A stretch of 59,834 nucleotides of DNA from NCBI GenBank assembly GCA_022821275.1, contig JAJEDY010000022.1, positions 1 through 59,834 of the forward strand, written 5' to 3'. This DNA comes from Candidatus Latescibacterota bacterium (lineage in GTDB: Bacteria > Latescibacterota > UBA2968). A program made the translations under genes and the position numbers. How positions within the stretch are numbered: the first letter of the stretch is position 1; each line of letters starts with the position of its first letter. Below the pieces are notes generated by a model. That model worked only from the letters and a program-made list of their open reading frames with translations, had not been told where the DNA came from and ran no database searches. Below are positions 25,561 to 34,626 of the stretch, piece by piece.

Positions 25561-26850
25561 TTATCTTATCTCATCCAAACGCGCGCGAAACCCGGGCAGA
25601 AGAGCTGTGACCAGAGCCGTTGCAACCATGGCGACACTGGTGTGTAAACCGAGGGCGAAAGGCGCGCCATAGACTTCGGTGAGTTTGCCAATTTGCAGAC
25701 TTCCAAGCGGTCCTGCGCCAATGGCGAGGACGAGTGTACCCATTGCGCGATCTCTCATATCATCGCGAGCCGCGATAAGCATAATAGAGCTTTGCATCAC
25801 AGTAAAAAATGCATGTCCCAGGCCGGCAAGTATGAGGAGAAAGATGGCCAGTGGAAAGGCAACCGACGTGCCGAACAGAGTGAACGCACCCACCCAGGAC
25901 GTGCCAAAGGCAAAAACAAACAGCGCGAAGGCCTGAAAAACCGATCCAATGGAAAATATCCAGCCACGGCTGAGCCGCGAGCGCAACACATTGACCGCGT
26001 AGAGGCCAAAAAGCGCACCAATGCCATTGCATGCGCCCAATATGCCGAATTCGAGTGGGCCTTTGTGGAGAATATCGTGTGTAAAAATGGGCAGTATGGT
26101 CTGGTAGGGAAACGCCAGAAAATTCATGATCACAGTAATGAGCAGCGTACCCATAATCGGCTGACTCGTGCGTATGTATTGCAAGCCCTCGCGCATCAGT
26201 GTCCACGGAGAAGTCTTGAGAATCGCGGGGTGACGCGGCACTTTGACGCGCAGCATGATCAGGAATGAGATAAGGGAAATAAAAAAAATAGCGATATAAC
26301 AGTCCTGTACGCCAAATAGAGCGTAAATATATCCGCTCAAAAAAGGGCCGATCACGCGAGCGATATTCTGGGTAAAGCTTTCGAGCATCATCGCTTCAAC
26401 CGTGCGCTGCTTGCCTACCAGGTCGGGCACCAGAGCACGGCGAGCAGTCCAGTTGAGAGACCACGAGAGGCCAAATAGCACTGCGGCAACCGCAAGATGC
26501 CAGAACGCCAGTCGATTGGCCCAGATCAGCATGCCAATCGTTGCGAGGACCAGTACGCTGAGCCACTGCGAGAGAATCACGATACGAACGCGCCCAACGC
26601 TATTGATCAATGGCCCGGCGATAAAACCGATGAGCAACAGGGGAATAGATCGGTAAAAGCCAATCAGTGCAACGGCAAACGCGGAATGGGTAATCTCAAA
26701 CACAAGCCATCCCGCGACAATCATTTCCATCCACATGGCCTGCCACCAGAGCATATTGCTCAGGATCAGGTAGCGAAAGCCGGGGTTACCCAGGGGGGCA
26801 AGGGACCCGCGAAAGGAAATGGCAAATTTTCCCATTCTTCTGATGCGCAT
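25561..26850 (-). CDS. Major facilitator superfamily transporter
   Basis: A 429-residue membrane protein with 12 predicted helices. The MFS pattern is clear, with AVALIGFYRSIPLLLIGFIAGPLINSVGRVRIVIL resembling the loop 2-3 motif, and ARRALVPDLVGKQRTVEAM typical of the DHA/EntS-like (MFS_3) exporters. The substrate is unknown. ATG codons at 26850 and 26835 are both possible starts. It lies 55 bases downstream of the peroxiredoxin-like gene on the same strand and may be co-transcribed with it. Confidence 0.9.
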   Translation of the reverse strand: MRIRRMGKFAISFRGSLAPLGNPGFRYLILSNMLWWQAMWMEMIVAGWLVFEITHSAFAVALIGFYRSIPLLLIGFIAGPLINSVGRVRIVILSQWLSVLVLATIGMLIWANRLAFWHLAVAAVLFGLSWSLNWTARRALVPDLVGKQRTVEAMMLESFTQNIARVIGPFLSGYIYALFGVQDCYIAIFFISLISFLIMLRVKVPRHPAILKTSPWTLMREGLQYIRTSQPIMGTLLITVIMNFLAFPYQTILPIFTHDILHKGPLEFGILGACNGIGALFGLYAVNVLRSRLSRGWIFSIGSVFQAFALFVFAFGTSWVGAFTLFGTSVAFPLAIFLLILAGLGHAFFTVMQSSIMLIAARDDMRDRAMGTLVLAIGAGPLGSLQIGKLTEVYGAPFALGLHTSVAMVATALVTALLPGFRARLDEIR

Positions 26851-26905
26851 GGCCGAGTTTCAAATCCAATCTTCAGAGCTCAAATGATATAACCTGTCGC
26901 GATAG

Positions 26906-27478
26906 CTACCGCCCAATTTCAAAATCGCGCACCACAGCCTTTACCATCGCCACGAGCACATCGTTGTCGATACGCTCGCGATAATTGGGGTTAATATATT
27001 GAAATTGGATCTTGCGATTGGGTGCGATCACAAAGACCGATGGTACGGGCAAAGAGCGGTTTCTATTGTTTGTAAACGCAACGCCATAAGCCTTTGCTGC
27101 CTCAAATTCTACATCCGATAATAGCGCAAACTCGAGACCCACGCGATCGCGCACCTCAGCCAATTTTTCAGGCGGATCGGGCGCAATCGCAATAATTTCA
27201 AAACCCAAACCATCTAACTGTGACTTCAGTTCTTGCAGTTGTCCCAACTGCCGTCGGCAATGCGGTCACCAGTATCCGCGATAAAAAACCAAAATCGTCG
27301 GCTTTTTGTGCGCGCCCAGGTCAAAATCCCGTCCATTCGCATCGACGAGCATCAGCGCGGGAACTTCATCGCCAACCATCAGGGGATGCACTTTATTGGG
27401 CGCATCGGGCAATTGCGCGTGCCCCCATCCAAAAGAGCCACACACCACCAGCAATGCGATCCAGATTATTTTCTTCAT
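26906..27478 (-). CDS. Probable selenoprotein: exported peroxiredoxin-like protein with UxxC
   Basis: A single reading frame of 190 residues, interrupted only by an in-frame TGA at codon 71 (27266-27268). The text on both sides is continuous peroxiredoxin-like sequence: LVFYRGYW-TGA-PHCRRQLGQLQEL. Relatives have Cys at this place (FYRGYWCPHC), so TGA stands where the peroxidatic Cys of a CxxC site is expected, as in selenocysteine-containing Prx-like proteins. Cys74 is the resolving residue. An N-terminal signal peptide (MKKIIWIALLVVCGSFGWGHA) sends it to the periplasm. A 7-bp hairpin lies at SECIS distance downstream of the TGA. Without Sec insertion the product would be 70 residues and dead. 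No selA/B/C/D gene is in the window. Confidence 0.82.
27235..27251 (-). promoter_or_regulatory. Candidate bacterial SECIS hairpin
   Basis: On the minus strand GCAGTTG-GGA-CAACTGC forms a perfect 7-bp stem with a loop that starts with two G residues. The loop begins about 21 bases after the TGA at 27266-27268, within the usual bacterial SECIS distance (about 16-37 bases). Stem, G-rich apical loop and spacing all fit. Confidence 0.75.
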
Positions 27479-27508
27479 AAAAATCTCCTCTATATTAAAT
27501 AACGAACA

Positions 27509-28978
27509 TTACAATGAGAGAATCTTCCCAATCTTCCCCGGCTGTGCCCAGTTGCATTTCCCCTCTCCGTTGAGTTGTCTCAACAAAGTGGGAATACCCG
27601 GATGTTGAAGTGCAGCGCAAATCCGCTCTGCATCGGCCTCGTTCCAACAAGGGATAAACGCCTGCATAGCTTGATTCGCCTGCCACACCTGTGCTTCCAA
27701 ACTGTTTAAAATCACCGGATGAAAGTCGCTCTTGCCATAAGCCTCCCAGATGACCTTGTAGGGCGCAAAAGAATACGGTCCAACGCCGAGCAGCGACCAC
27801 CAGACACCTTTGCCAATAGCAGATCGGATCAAAGTACCTTTCCGACCTTCCAATTTGTCTCTAACCTCAATGAGATATTGTTTGAGACCGGCATATAGCT
27901 CAATGCTGGCCCACGAAAGCGGTCTTCCCGTATTTTTATCATAGGGAAGCAAAATCCATTTATGCGGAGCCATATCCCCATTCTTCCAGATCTCCTTTGT
28001 CGCAAGCGGAAAGAGAAATTCCTCGGGCAGATGCGTTGGCTTATCCTCAAACATAAAAATCGAATTTGCTCCACAAGTATTCACGCCCTGACGCGGTTTC
28101 TGGTCAGAAGACAATTCGACTTTGATGGAGCTATCGAGATCAGCAGTATCCCCGCATTGAAGAACCCGCCACTGATCCTCAGGGAACTTGAGAGGAACCG
28201 CCTGATGTTCTATCCACTCTCCCCCTCGCTCTCTGAAATACTTGACGGGGAATTTATGTGGCACATCCATGCGAAACCTGACGCAGCAATAAGATGTGCC
28301 AATACCCTCAAACACCTTAGTCCCGGTAAATTCACAGACCTCCTCCACCGCAAATCCCCGACCATTGGCGACATAGTCCCTGAATCCTCTGTGGACATCA
28401 CCTGAGAAGAGAGAAAGTGGCACAAAAAAACACCCTATCCCATTCTCGCGCAGTAGTTTACCAAGAACAATCTTCAACACCAGAGCCGCTATATCGGCGC
28501 GCGAGGAACCGAGAAGAACCCGTTTTTTATCGGGAACCAGCCCCTCTGCCACAAAATAAGGTTTAAGTCTATCTTTGTATGAATCGGACAAATCCGCAAA
28601 ATTTGCCCACGGCGGGTTGCCAAACAAGATATCGTAATCGGTATTCGGGGGATTAGTAATCACATCTAAAGCGAGAAGTTGCGATACGGGAAAATCAATC
28701 TCAAATTTCCGACGCGCTTTAACCTGGAACGCGTAGAGATGTGACGCCTTGACCTCGATCAAAGTCAGCCGTGAAAGAAGCTCTGGCGATACCCGAACAC
28801 CTCTCGATCTGGCAAGACGAAACAGCGCGAGCGCAAAAGCCCCCTGTCCCGCAGTCGGGTCGCAAATAGAAGCGCCGTCAATCCACGCATCGAAAATACC
28901 CCATCGCTCGATAAGCCATTCTGCCCATTTAATCGGGGTAAAGATCTGCCCGACTTCAACACTGCAAAGAGCGCTCAT
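27509..28978 (-). CDS. N6-adenine DNA methyltransferase (type IIG/Eco57I-like), orphan
   Basis: A 489-residue class I methyltransferase. It shows SAM-binding motif I (CDPTAGQGAFALALF near residue 40), catalytic motif IV NPPW (FGNPPWANF near 120), and an N-terminal GQIFTPIKWAEWLIERW typical of N6-adenine methylases. The C-terminal half (about 250-489) is likely the target-recognition region. No nuclease motif is evident inside, and no restriction gene is adjacent. It may be an orphan modification or regulatory methylase. It lies 30 bases upstream of the selenoprotein gene on the same strand. Confidence 0.87.
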   Translation of the reverse strand: MSALCSVEVGQIFTPIKWAEWLIERWGIFDAWIDGASICDPTAGQGAFALALFRLARSRGVRVSPELLSRLTLIEVKASHLYAFQVKARRKFEIDFPVSQLLALDVITNPPNTDYDILFGNPPWANFADLSDSYKDRLKPYFVAEGLVPDKKRVLLGSSRADIAALVLKIVLGKLLRENGIGCFFVPLSLFSGDVHRGFRDYVANGRGFAVEEVCEFTGTKVFEGIGTSYCCVRFRMDVPHKFPVKYFRERGGEWIEHQAVPLKFPEDQWRVLQCGDTADLDSSIKVELSSDQKPRQGVNTCGANSIFMFEDKPTHLPEEFLFPLATKEIWKNGDMAPHKWILLPYDKNTGRPLSWASIELYAGLKQYLIEVRDKLEGRKGTLIRSAIGKGVWWSLLGVGPYSFAPYKVIWEAYGKSDFHPVILNSLEAQVWQANQAMQAFIPCWNEADAERICAALQHPGIPTLLRQLNGEGKCNWAQPGKIGKILSL

Positions 28979-29273
28979 ATTTATTCTCTACAACCCTTTA
29001 CAACACAGCGGATTACATCAATCATGTAATGAATTTTATTCAGCGTAAACAAATACTGAGCTCGAATTCATTTCGCCATTGAAAACACATCCCGCATCAA
29101 TGCACACCTGTTCGCCTGAATTCAACTCTATTATACCCGCCTGAAAATACCTGTCAACCGATTTGTGTCAATGAGGTGTGGGAATATCTCATTCCAAAGG
29201 TAGATCGCATTGAGTATTAAGGCGACTCCGCCAGATAAAAATCAAACCTCGTGTGCGCCTTCAATAACACCGC
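28979..29273. other. Intergenic region with a fragment resembling a GarR-type gene
   Basis: Mostly featureless. At about 29235-29273 the plus-strand text resembles part of the GarR-like gene at 15945-15990. The shared pattern is CCTCGTG, then GCGCC or GCACC, then CTTCAATAA (24 of 29 positions by eye). On the minus strand it reads GVIEGAHE against GIIEGAHEG in the intact gene. A frame change follows directly. It is probably a decayed remnant of a beta-hydroxyacid dehydrogenase gene; the match is short. Confidence 0.4.
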
Positions 29274-29870
29274 TCAATTGTTTATTGTCTGTTGCGCTGC
29301 TTCCAGGAAAGTCGCATAGCTTCGTGTACCGCGAAACTTTCGGACAATCACACCTTTGGCATCAATAAAAATAGAGGTGGGAATGGCCGCAACCTCGTAT
29401 TCCCTGGCAACAGCTCCGTTTGAATCGAGAACAAATGTCCAGGAGAATCCGCGATCTCGGAGAAAATTCTGCACAGTGGAAAGCGATTCTCTAATATCAA
29501 TACCAACGATCAGGATACGATCGCCCATAGCCTGTTGCAGCTTTTCCATGTCGGGCATTTCGACACGACATGGCCCACACCATGTTGCCCAAAAGTTAAG
29601 GAAGACGGGCTTGCCGCGTTGTTCAGAAAGTTTGAAAGACTCACCGGTGATAGTTTTAAGGGTAAAATCGGGTGCTCTCTGCCCCATTTGAATACCAATA
29701 GGAACGGATGTAGCTGTTGTTTCCTGACTGGGAGATGGGACTGTTTGGCTGTCAGAAGAAGTTTGGCTGTCAGAAAGCAGGTCGGGAGATCGGGTCGGTT
29801 TCTGGTTTTTGCCACAGGCAACGACAAAAAACGCTAGCACAAGGATTAAACCGATGGATAGATATTTCAT
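29274..29870 (-). CDS. TlpA/ResA-like thioredoxin lipoprotein
   Basis: A 198-residue lipoprotein. The signal peptide ends with a lipobox (FFVVAC, Cys19). A Ser/Thr/Gln-rich linker (residues 25-55, with an SDSQT repeat) precedes a TlpA-like domain: GQRAPDFTLKTITGESFKLSEQRGKPVFLNFWATWCGPCRVEMP. The CGPC redox site lies near residue 97, and the cis-Pro segment is EVAAIPTSIFID. It would reduce disulfides at the outer face of the membrane, for example in cytochrome c maturation. It stands alone. Confidence 0.92.
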   Translation of the reverse strand: MKYLSIGLILVLAFFVVACGKNQKPTRSPDLLSDSQTSSDSQTVPSPSQETTATSVPIGIQMGQRAPDFTLKTITGESFKLSEQRGKPVFLNFWATWCGPCRVEMPDMEKLQQAMGDRILIVGIDIRESLSTVQNFLRDRGFSWTFVLDSNGAVAREYEVAAIPTSIFIDAKGVIVRKFRGTRSYATFLEAAQQTINN

Positions 29871-30205
29871 GACATTCTCCTTCGGTCAAGCGGTTTGAAA
29901 AATGGCATCGGCAAAACTGTACCTATAAGATATTATTTTTTTTAGAAGAAATTCAAGTCGAATTTTATATCTTTCGGACGCTATAGAGCCTCTAAGACTT
30001 TATGGCGTCCTTCTGTCTTGTTAATTCTGGAAACGATTGCCTTACTAACGCATCTGTACCCCACCCGCGCTGTGCAAATCCAGTGGCAATTTCTACACCG
30101 CGCTCATTTTTCATTGGGACAGCAGGTACTTTGCACTTTGCACATTGCCTTAAAAGCGATACTTTATGCGAGAATCGGATGGACTGACCACTGACTACTC
30201 GCCTC
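29871..30205. other. Intergenic stretch, no supported gene
   Basis: A+T-rich to 29960, then more balanced. A 71-codon open frame on the minus strand (29992-30207) has no recognisable family and no ribosome-binding site, and it overlaps the glycosyltransferase start. The plus strand presumably carries the promoter of the glycosyltransferase operon, but I cannot point to a clear one. Confidence 0.5.
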
Positions 30206-31303
30206 ATGAATGACCTTGCAATCTATCTCACCACAAGCCTTTGCGTTGTGTACATCACGCTGGTCGCTATTTTTGTATTTGGCCTTTTGCGCAGATCATG
30301 GTCAGTAAATACCCGGAGCCTATCTGTTTCTATTATCGTGCCCGCTCGCAATGAAGCCGCCAACATCGATGCGTGTTTGCGGTCATTGTCCGCACAAACC
30401 TATCCCGATGATTTCCTGGAAATAATCGCTGTAGATGACAGATCCACTGATGATACCGCTGCTCGAATCGACAAATGGGCGCGCTGTTTACCCAACCTGA
30501 GTCGCGTATCTGTCACACAGCAGGACTACGATTGCCCCAAAAAAAACGCCCTGTGGCAGGGCATCAAACACGCGCGTGGAGATATTATTTTTACAACGGA
30601 CGCCGATTGTCGGCCCGGTCCCAATTGGATAATCTCAACCCTCGCGCACTTTGCGCCCGAAGTCGGCATGGTCATCGGCCACGCTCCCCTGCTACAAAAC
30701 AAAAAAGCACTATCGGGCTTGCTATCTCTCCAGGCACTCATAGTCTCAACGCTCGCAGCGGGCAGCGCGGGCATTGGATTTCCGCTCACCTGTTCGGGGC
30801 GCAACATGGCCTATCGCAGAAAAGCCTTTGATGAGGTCAACGGCTTTAGCGACATCGGCCATATCATCGGCGGCGACGATGTATTGCTCATGCGGCAGGT
30901 CGCACGAAAAAGCACGTGGAAAATTCGGTTCAACGCAGACGCCGATGCATTCGTCCCCTCGGCATCACATCCCGACAACCTCATCAATCGACAGGTACGC
31001 TACCAATCCAAAACCATCCACTACGGCATTCCCACCTTGATTCTGGCTCTTGCGGTATATATATTCCATGTCATTCTGGCGGCACTACCCATTTTGTCCT
31101 GGACCGACGCTGAATTATTTTATGTGGTCGGCTCTTGCCTGGGAATAAAAATAATCGCCGATGCCGTTTTTTTGCTCCTGGGCAGCATCCGGTTCAAAAG
31201 CCCGAAATTGCTCCTGTGGTTTCCTGTTCTCGAAATCCTGATCATTCCCTATATTGTCATCATCTGCGCGCTCGGCACATTTTCACCATTCAAATGGAAA
31301 TAA
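30206..31303 (+). CDS. Family 2 glycosyltransferase, membrane-bound
   Basis: A 365-residue GT2 enzyme with one N-terminal TM helix and two or three at the C-terminus. The catalytic domain shows SIIVPARNEAANI, IIAVDDRSTDDT, the metal-binding TTDADCRPG (DxD) and GGDDVLL in the acceptor region, with QVRYQSK as the Q/RxxRW-like motif. It transfers a sugar from a nucleotide or lipid donor at the cytoplasmic face. It is the first gene of a tight plus-strand array and is paralogous to the GT2 gene at 32370-33485 over its whole length. Confidence 0.9.
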   Translation: MNDLAIYLTTSLCVVYITLVAIFVFGLLRRSWSVNTRSLSVSIIVPARNEAANIDACLRSLSAQTYPDDFLEIIAVDDRSTDDTAARIDKWARCLPNLSRVSVTQQDYDCPKKNALWQGIKHARGDIIFTTDADCRPGPNWIISTLAHFAPEVGMVIGHAPLLQNKKALSGLLSLQALIVSTLAAGSAGIGFPLTCSGRNMAYRRKAFDEVNGFSDIGHIIGGDDVLLMRQVARKSTWKIRFNADADAFVPSASHPDNLINRQVRYQSKTIHYGIPTLILALAVYIFHVILAALPILSWTDAELFYVVGSCLGIKIIADAVFLLLGSIRFKSPKLLLWFPVLEILIIPYIVIICALGTFSPFKWK

Positions 31304-31304
31304 T

Positions 31305-32363
31305 ATGTTGTCAATCAAACTCCTGCCCGAAACCTTCATGCGATACCATCGCGCAATCACACCCCGGCGGATATGGAATGCCTCAAAAGTGGTCTCGTCC
31401 TACGCCCTCTCCAATCTGTTTCGGCGGGATATCCGCATGGGCAAACCCTTTGTGCTTATGGTCGAACCCACCAATTTCTGCAACCTCAAATGCCCGCTCT
31501 GTCCCTCTGGCAATGGCGACATGACCCGCGAGCGCGGCATTATGCCATTTGAACACTTTAAACATGTCTTCGAACAACAGGCGGATCACCTTCTACTCCT
31601 CATGTTGTGGAATCAGGGCGAACCCTTTATCAACAAGCATCTCACGGACATGATCCGATTGGCCTCCGCGCACAATGTTCCCACACTAACCAGCACCAAT
31701 GTACACTACATCAAAAACCGGGAAACCGCCCAGGACATCGTCGATTCCGGCCTTTCCGAACTCGTGGTCTCTCTGGACGGCGTCACACCCGAAAGCTATG
31801 TCAAATACCGCGTGGGAGGCAATTTTGACCGCGTGCTCGACGGCATCCGCCTGCTCGTTCAGGCCAAACGCGATCTACAAAGCAGCCATCCCCTGATCCA
31901 CCTGCAATTTATCATCATGAAACACAACGAACACGAAATTGAATCCGCACGCAAATTCGCTCGAGAGTTAGGCGTAGATCGCCTCTCACTCAAAACAGCC
32001 CAGGTTTATACCGAATCCGATGCAGAGACCTTCTTGCCTTCCGACGAGCAATTCAGCCGCTACGATTACACTGCCGACCACCTCTCGACCAAAAGCAAAA
32101 TCAGCAATACCTGTCGGCACCTGTGGTACAGCACCGTCATCAATTGGGACGGAGCTGTATCGCCCTGCTGCTTTGACAAAGACGTTCACTACGGCCTCGG
32201 CGACGCCCTCAATGAGTCGGACTTCGATCAGATCTGGACCGGTCAAAAATACACGGACTTCCGCAACGCCATCCTCAAAGACCGCAAATCTGTGCCGATA
32301 TGTAACAACTGCTCAGAAGGCGTAAAAGGCATGTTTTACGATATAGAAAAAGTCGAGCACTGA
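31305..32363 (+). CDS. Radical SAM/SPASM domain enzyme
   Basis: A 352-residue iron-sulfur enzyme. Cys59, Cys63 and Cys66 (NFCNLKCPLCPSG, CX3CX2C) bind the SAM cluster. A C-terminal SPASM-type region has NTCRHLW, SPCCFDKD and VPICNNCSEG. SPASM enzymes modify peptides, sugars or other small molecules by radical chemistry. The ATG at 31305 starts one base after the first glycosyltransferase stop, and the second glycosyltransferase starts six bases downstream. It therefore probably acts on the same cell-envelope glycan or lipid. Substrate unknown. Confidence 0.88.
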   Translation: MLSIKLLPETFMRYHRAITPRRIWNASKVVSSYALSNLFRRDIRMGKPFVLMVEPTNFCNLKCPLCPSGNGDMTRERGIMPFEHFKHVFEQQADHLLLLMLWNQGEPFINKHLTDMIRLASAHNVPTLTSTNVHYIKNRETAQDIVDSGLSELVVSLDGVTPESYVKYRVGGNFDRVLDGIRLLVQAKRDLQSSHPLIHLQFIIMKHNEHEIESARKFARELGVDRLSLKTAQVYTESDAETFLPSDEQFSRYDYTADHLSTKSKISNTCRHLWYSTVINWDGAVSPCCFDKDVHYGLGDALNESDFDQIWTGQKYTDFRNAILKDRKSVPICNNCSEGVKGMFYDIEKVEH

Positions 32364-32369
32364 TAGAAT

Positions 32370-33485
32370 ATGGATATCGTCCTTCACTTATTGCTGCTCT
32401 CCACGGCCCTCTATGTCCTCGTCGCGCTGTATTTTTTTTTCGGATTATTCCGCCTGAACAACCAGCCGCGCACTGCTGAAACGCCATTTATATCCATCGT
32501 TATCGCCGCGCGCAACGAAGCGGATTATATCGGTCTGTGCCTCAATTCTCTGAAACAACAGACCTATCCTCCCGACAGATTTGAAATCCTCATCGTTGAC
32601 GACGACTCGACTGATAATACATCCCAAATCGTCGCCTCCACGCGCCTGGACAATCTTCGCCTTTTGTCTGTCGATAACAGATTTCCAGAAATGGCAGCCA
32701 AAAAACGCCCCCTGTCTGTTGGCATTCACTGCGCGCAGGGCGAATGGATCCTCACGACCGATGCCGACTGCACCGTGCCGCCCACCTGGGTCGCCAGCAT
32801 GGCGTCTTATATGGCGGCTGATACTGGCGTTGTCATTGGATTTTCACAACTTATATCGCGCTCATTTTTCGGTCAATTACAGGCTTGTGATTTTCTCGCC
32901 CTTATGGCCGCGGCTGCTGGCGCTGTCGGGATGGGCATTCCCCTGGCTGCTTCGGGACAAAATTTCGCCTATCGCAAAGGTCTTTTTGAAAAAGTCGGCG
33001 GTTTCCACGACATCGCACACCGCCCATCTGGCGACGATGTGCTACTACTCCAATTGCTACGCCATGCGTGGGATAGACGCATCGCTTTTGCCAATGATCC
33101 CGGCGCATTTGCAACCACCCATCGCCCCGAAACGCCATCATCGTTCTGGCAGCAGCGCAAGCGATGGGCATCCAATGCCGCATATCAACTGCGTCTCAAT
33201 CTCGTTTTTTTTTCGTATATTACAGTAGTCTTTTTGACCAACGCGCTCATTCCCACTGCTTTTCTCATCTCAATAACAAACGGCACATACACACTGCCCC
33301 TGATTTGCTGGGGCGCGAAAGTACTGGTAGATCTACTCGTGGCGGGAAAAGGCGTTTATACTTTCAAACGTGCGGACCTGTTCATCATGTTTCCTCTTTG
33401 GGAGATCGTACAAATCCCCTATACCATCCTCATCGGCCTCGCGGGAACCCTGCGTGGATTTACATGGAAAGGCCGAGAGCATTGA
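32370..33485 (+). CDS. Family 2 glycosyltransferase, membrane-bound (second copy)
   Basis: A 371-residue paralogue of the gene at 30206. It has the same layout: an N-terminal TM helix (VLHLLLLSTALYVLVALYFF), a GT2 core (ISIVIAARNEADYI, ILIVDDDSTDNT, TTDADCTVPPTW), an acceptor motif SGDDVLLLQ and QQRKRWASN (QxxRW), then C-terminal helices. The QxxRW motif is more canonical here than in the first copy, which suggests processive or lipid-linked transfer. It is tightly packed with the radical SAM gene. Confidence 0.9.
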   Translation: MDIVLHLLLLSTALYVLVALYFFFGLFRLNNQPRTAETPFISIVIAARNEADYIGLCLNSLKQQTYPPDRFEILIVDDDSTDNTSQIVASTRLDNLRLLSVDNRFPEMAAKKRPLSVGIHCAQGEWILTTDADCTVPPTWVASMASYMAADTGVVIGFSQLISRSFFGQLQACDFLALMAAAAGAVGMGIPLAASGQNFAYRKGLFEKVGGFHDIAHRPSGDDVLLLQLLRHAWDRRIAFANDPGAFATTHRPETPSSFWQQRKRWASNAAYQLRLNLVFFSYITVVFLTNALIPTAFLISITNGTYTLPLICWGAKVLVDLLVAGKGVYTFKRADLFIMFPLWEIVQIPYTILIGLAGTLRGFTWKGREH

Positions 33486-33498
33486 TATGAGGTACCCC

Positions 33499-34626
33499 AT
33501 GACCAAAATCCTTTTCTCCCTCCTCAGCCTGCTACTCGCAATCCCATCCCATGCACAGCGTCCACGCGCCCGGGATCTCGGCATTCAGATTGGCACATTG
33601 CCCACGGGTACATACAACGCCATTACCGATGTCAAAGGCGTTCTCGTCGGTCACGTCACATTAATCGAAGGCAGTGGCGAACTCGTCGTGGGCAAAGGTC
33701 CCGTGCGAACGGGTGTCACGGCTGTTGTCCCACACAGTGAGGATATCTATCGAAATAATGTATTCGCCGCAGCCGAAGCCCTCAATGGCAACGGTGAGAT
33801 GACGGGCATGGCATGGATTAACGAACGCGGACAACTCGAAGTGCCCCTTGTACTTACGAATACACTCTCTGTGGGAGAGGGCTATAGCGGCGTGGTCGCG
33901 TACATGCTCAAACAGGGCGCCGGACGAGTCCCCCTACCCGTAGTCGCCGAATGTTACGACGGCGGCCTCAACGACATTGCCGGGCGACACGTCAAAGTCG
34001 ATCACGTTGTCGAAGCCATTGAAACCGCCACAGACGGCGCAGTGCCCGAAGGCTCAGTCGGCGCAGGCACGGGAATGCGCGCGTATGGATTTAAAGCGGG
34101 CATTGGCACGGCCTCGCGCGTTGTCCCAGACGGACATACTGTAGGCGTGCTCGTCAATGCCAACTGTGGGCGCAGGCGGGAACTCCTTATTGCCGGCGTT
34201 CCCGTTGGACGCGAAATACCCGTACAGGCTTCGCCAACGCGCGATGGCTCGATCATTGTGGTTATTGCCACCGACGCACCCCTGGTGCCACATCAATTGC
34301 GCCGCCTGTGCAAACGCGCCGTCATAGGCATTGGTCGCACGGGCACTGTTTCCCGCACCAGCAGTGGGGATTTTGCCCTTGCCTTTTCAACCGCCTATCA
34401 CCTAACTCGCACCCGCGCCGACCGCGATACAATTACCACACTGCGCGATAACCGGCTAAACGCTATATTCCAGGCCACTATTGAAGCAACCGAAGAAGCC
34501 ATTGTCAACGCCATGTGTGTGGCAGAACCCATGACGGGTCGAGACAATCGCACAATGCCCGCTTTGCCGCATGACAAATTAATCGAGGTGATGCAAAAAT
34601 ACGGTCGGAGACAAGCTCAGGAATAG
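33499..34626 (+). CDS. P1 family (DmpA-like) aminopeptidase, exported
   Basis: A 375-residue protein of the DmpA/L-aminopeptidase-D-esterase family. A signal peptide (MTKILFSLLSLLLAIPSHA) follows the ATG at 33499, which has GAGG six bases upstream; the ATG at 33487 is the alternative. Family segments include RARDLGIQIGTLPTG, ITDVKGVLVGHVT, VRTGVTAVVPH, GAGTGMRAYGFKAGIGTASRV and IGRTGTVSRTSSGDFALAFSTA. These enzymes are Ntn-type hydrolases that self-cleave and release N-terminal residues, including beta- or D-amino acids. The gene begins 13 bases after the second glycosyltransferase, and its stop abuts that of the convergent lipoprotein gene (TAG/CTA). Confidence 0.9.
   Translation: MTKILFSLLSLLLAIPSHAQRPRARDLGIQIGTLPTGTYNAITDVKGVLVGHVTLIEGSGELVVGKGPVRTGVTAVVPHSEDIYRNNVFAAAEALNGNGEMTGMAWINERGQLEVPLVLTNTLSVGEGYSGVVAYMLKQGAGRVPLPVVAECYDGGLNDIAGRHVKVDHVVEAIETATDGAVPEGSVGAGTGMRAYGFKAGIGTASRVVPDGHTVGVLVNANCGRRRELLIAGVPVGREIPVQASPTRDGSIIVVIATDAPLVPHQLRRLCKRAVIGIGRTGTVSRTSSGDFALAFSTAYHLTRTRADRDTITTLRDNRLNAIFQATIEATEEAIVNAMCVAEPMTGRDNRTMPALPHDKLIEVMQKYGRRQAQE

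Noticed and set aside
25531-25562. Terminator for the MFS gene
   Set aside because: The T run follows the stem on the plus strand only, so it does not fit termination of the minus-strand MFS transcript; listed as a hairpin of uncertain role.
29992-30207. 71-codon minus-strand frame before the glycosyltransferase
   Set aside because: No ribosome-binding site or recognisable motif, and it overlaps the real gene start.
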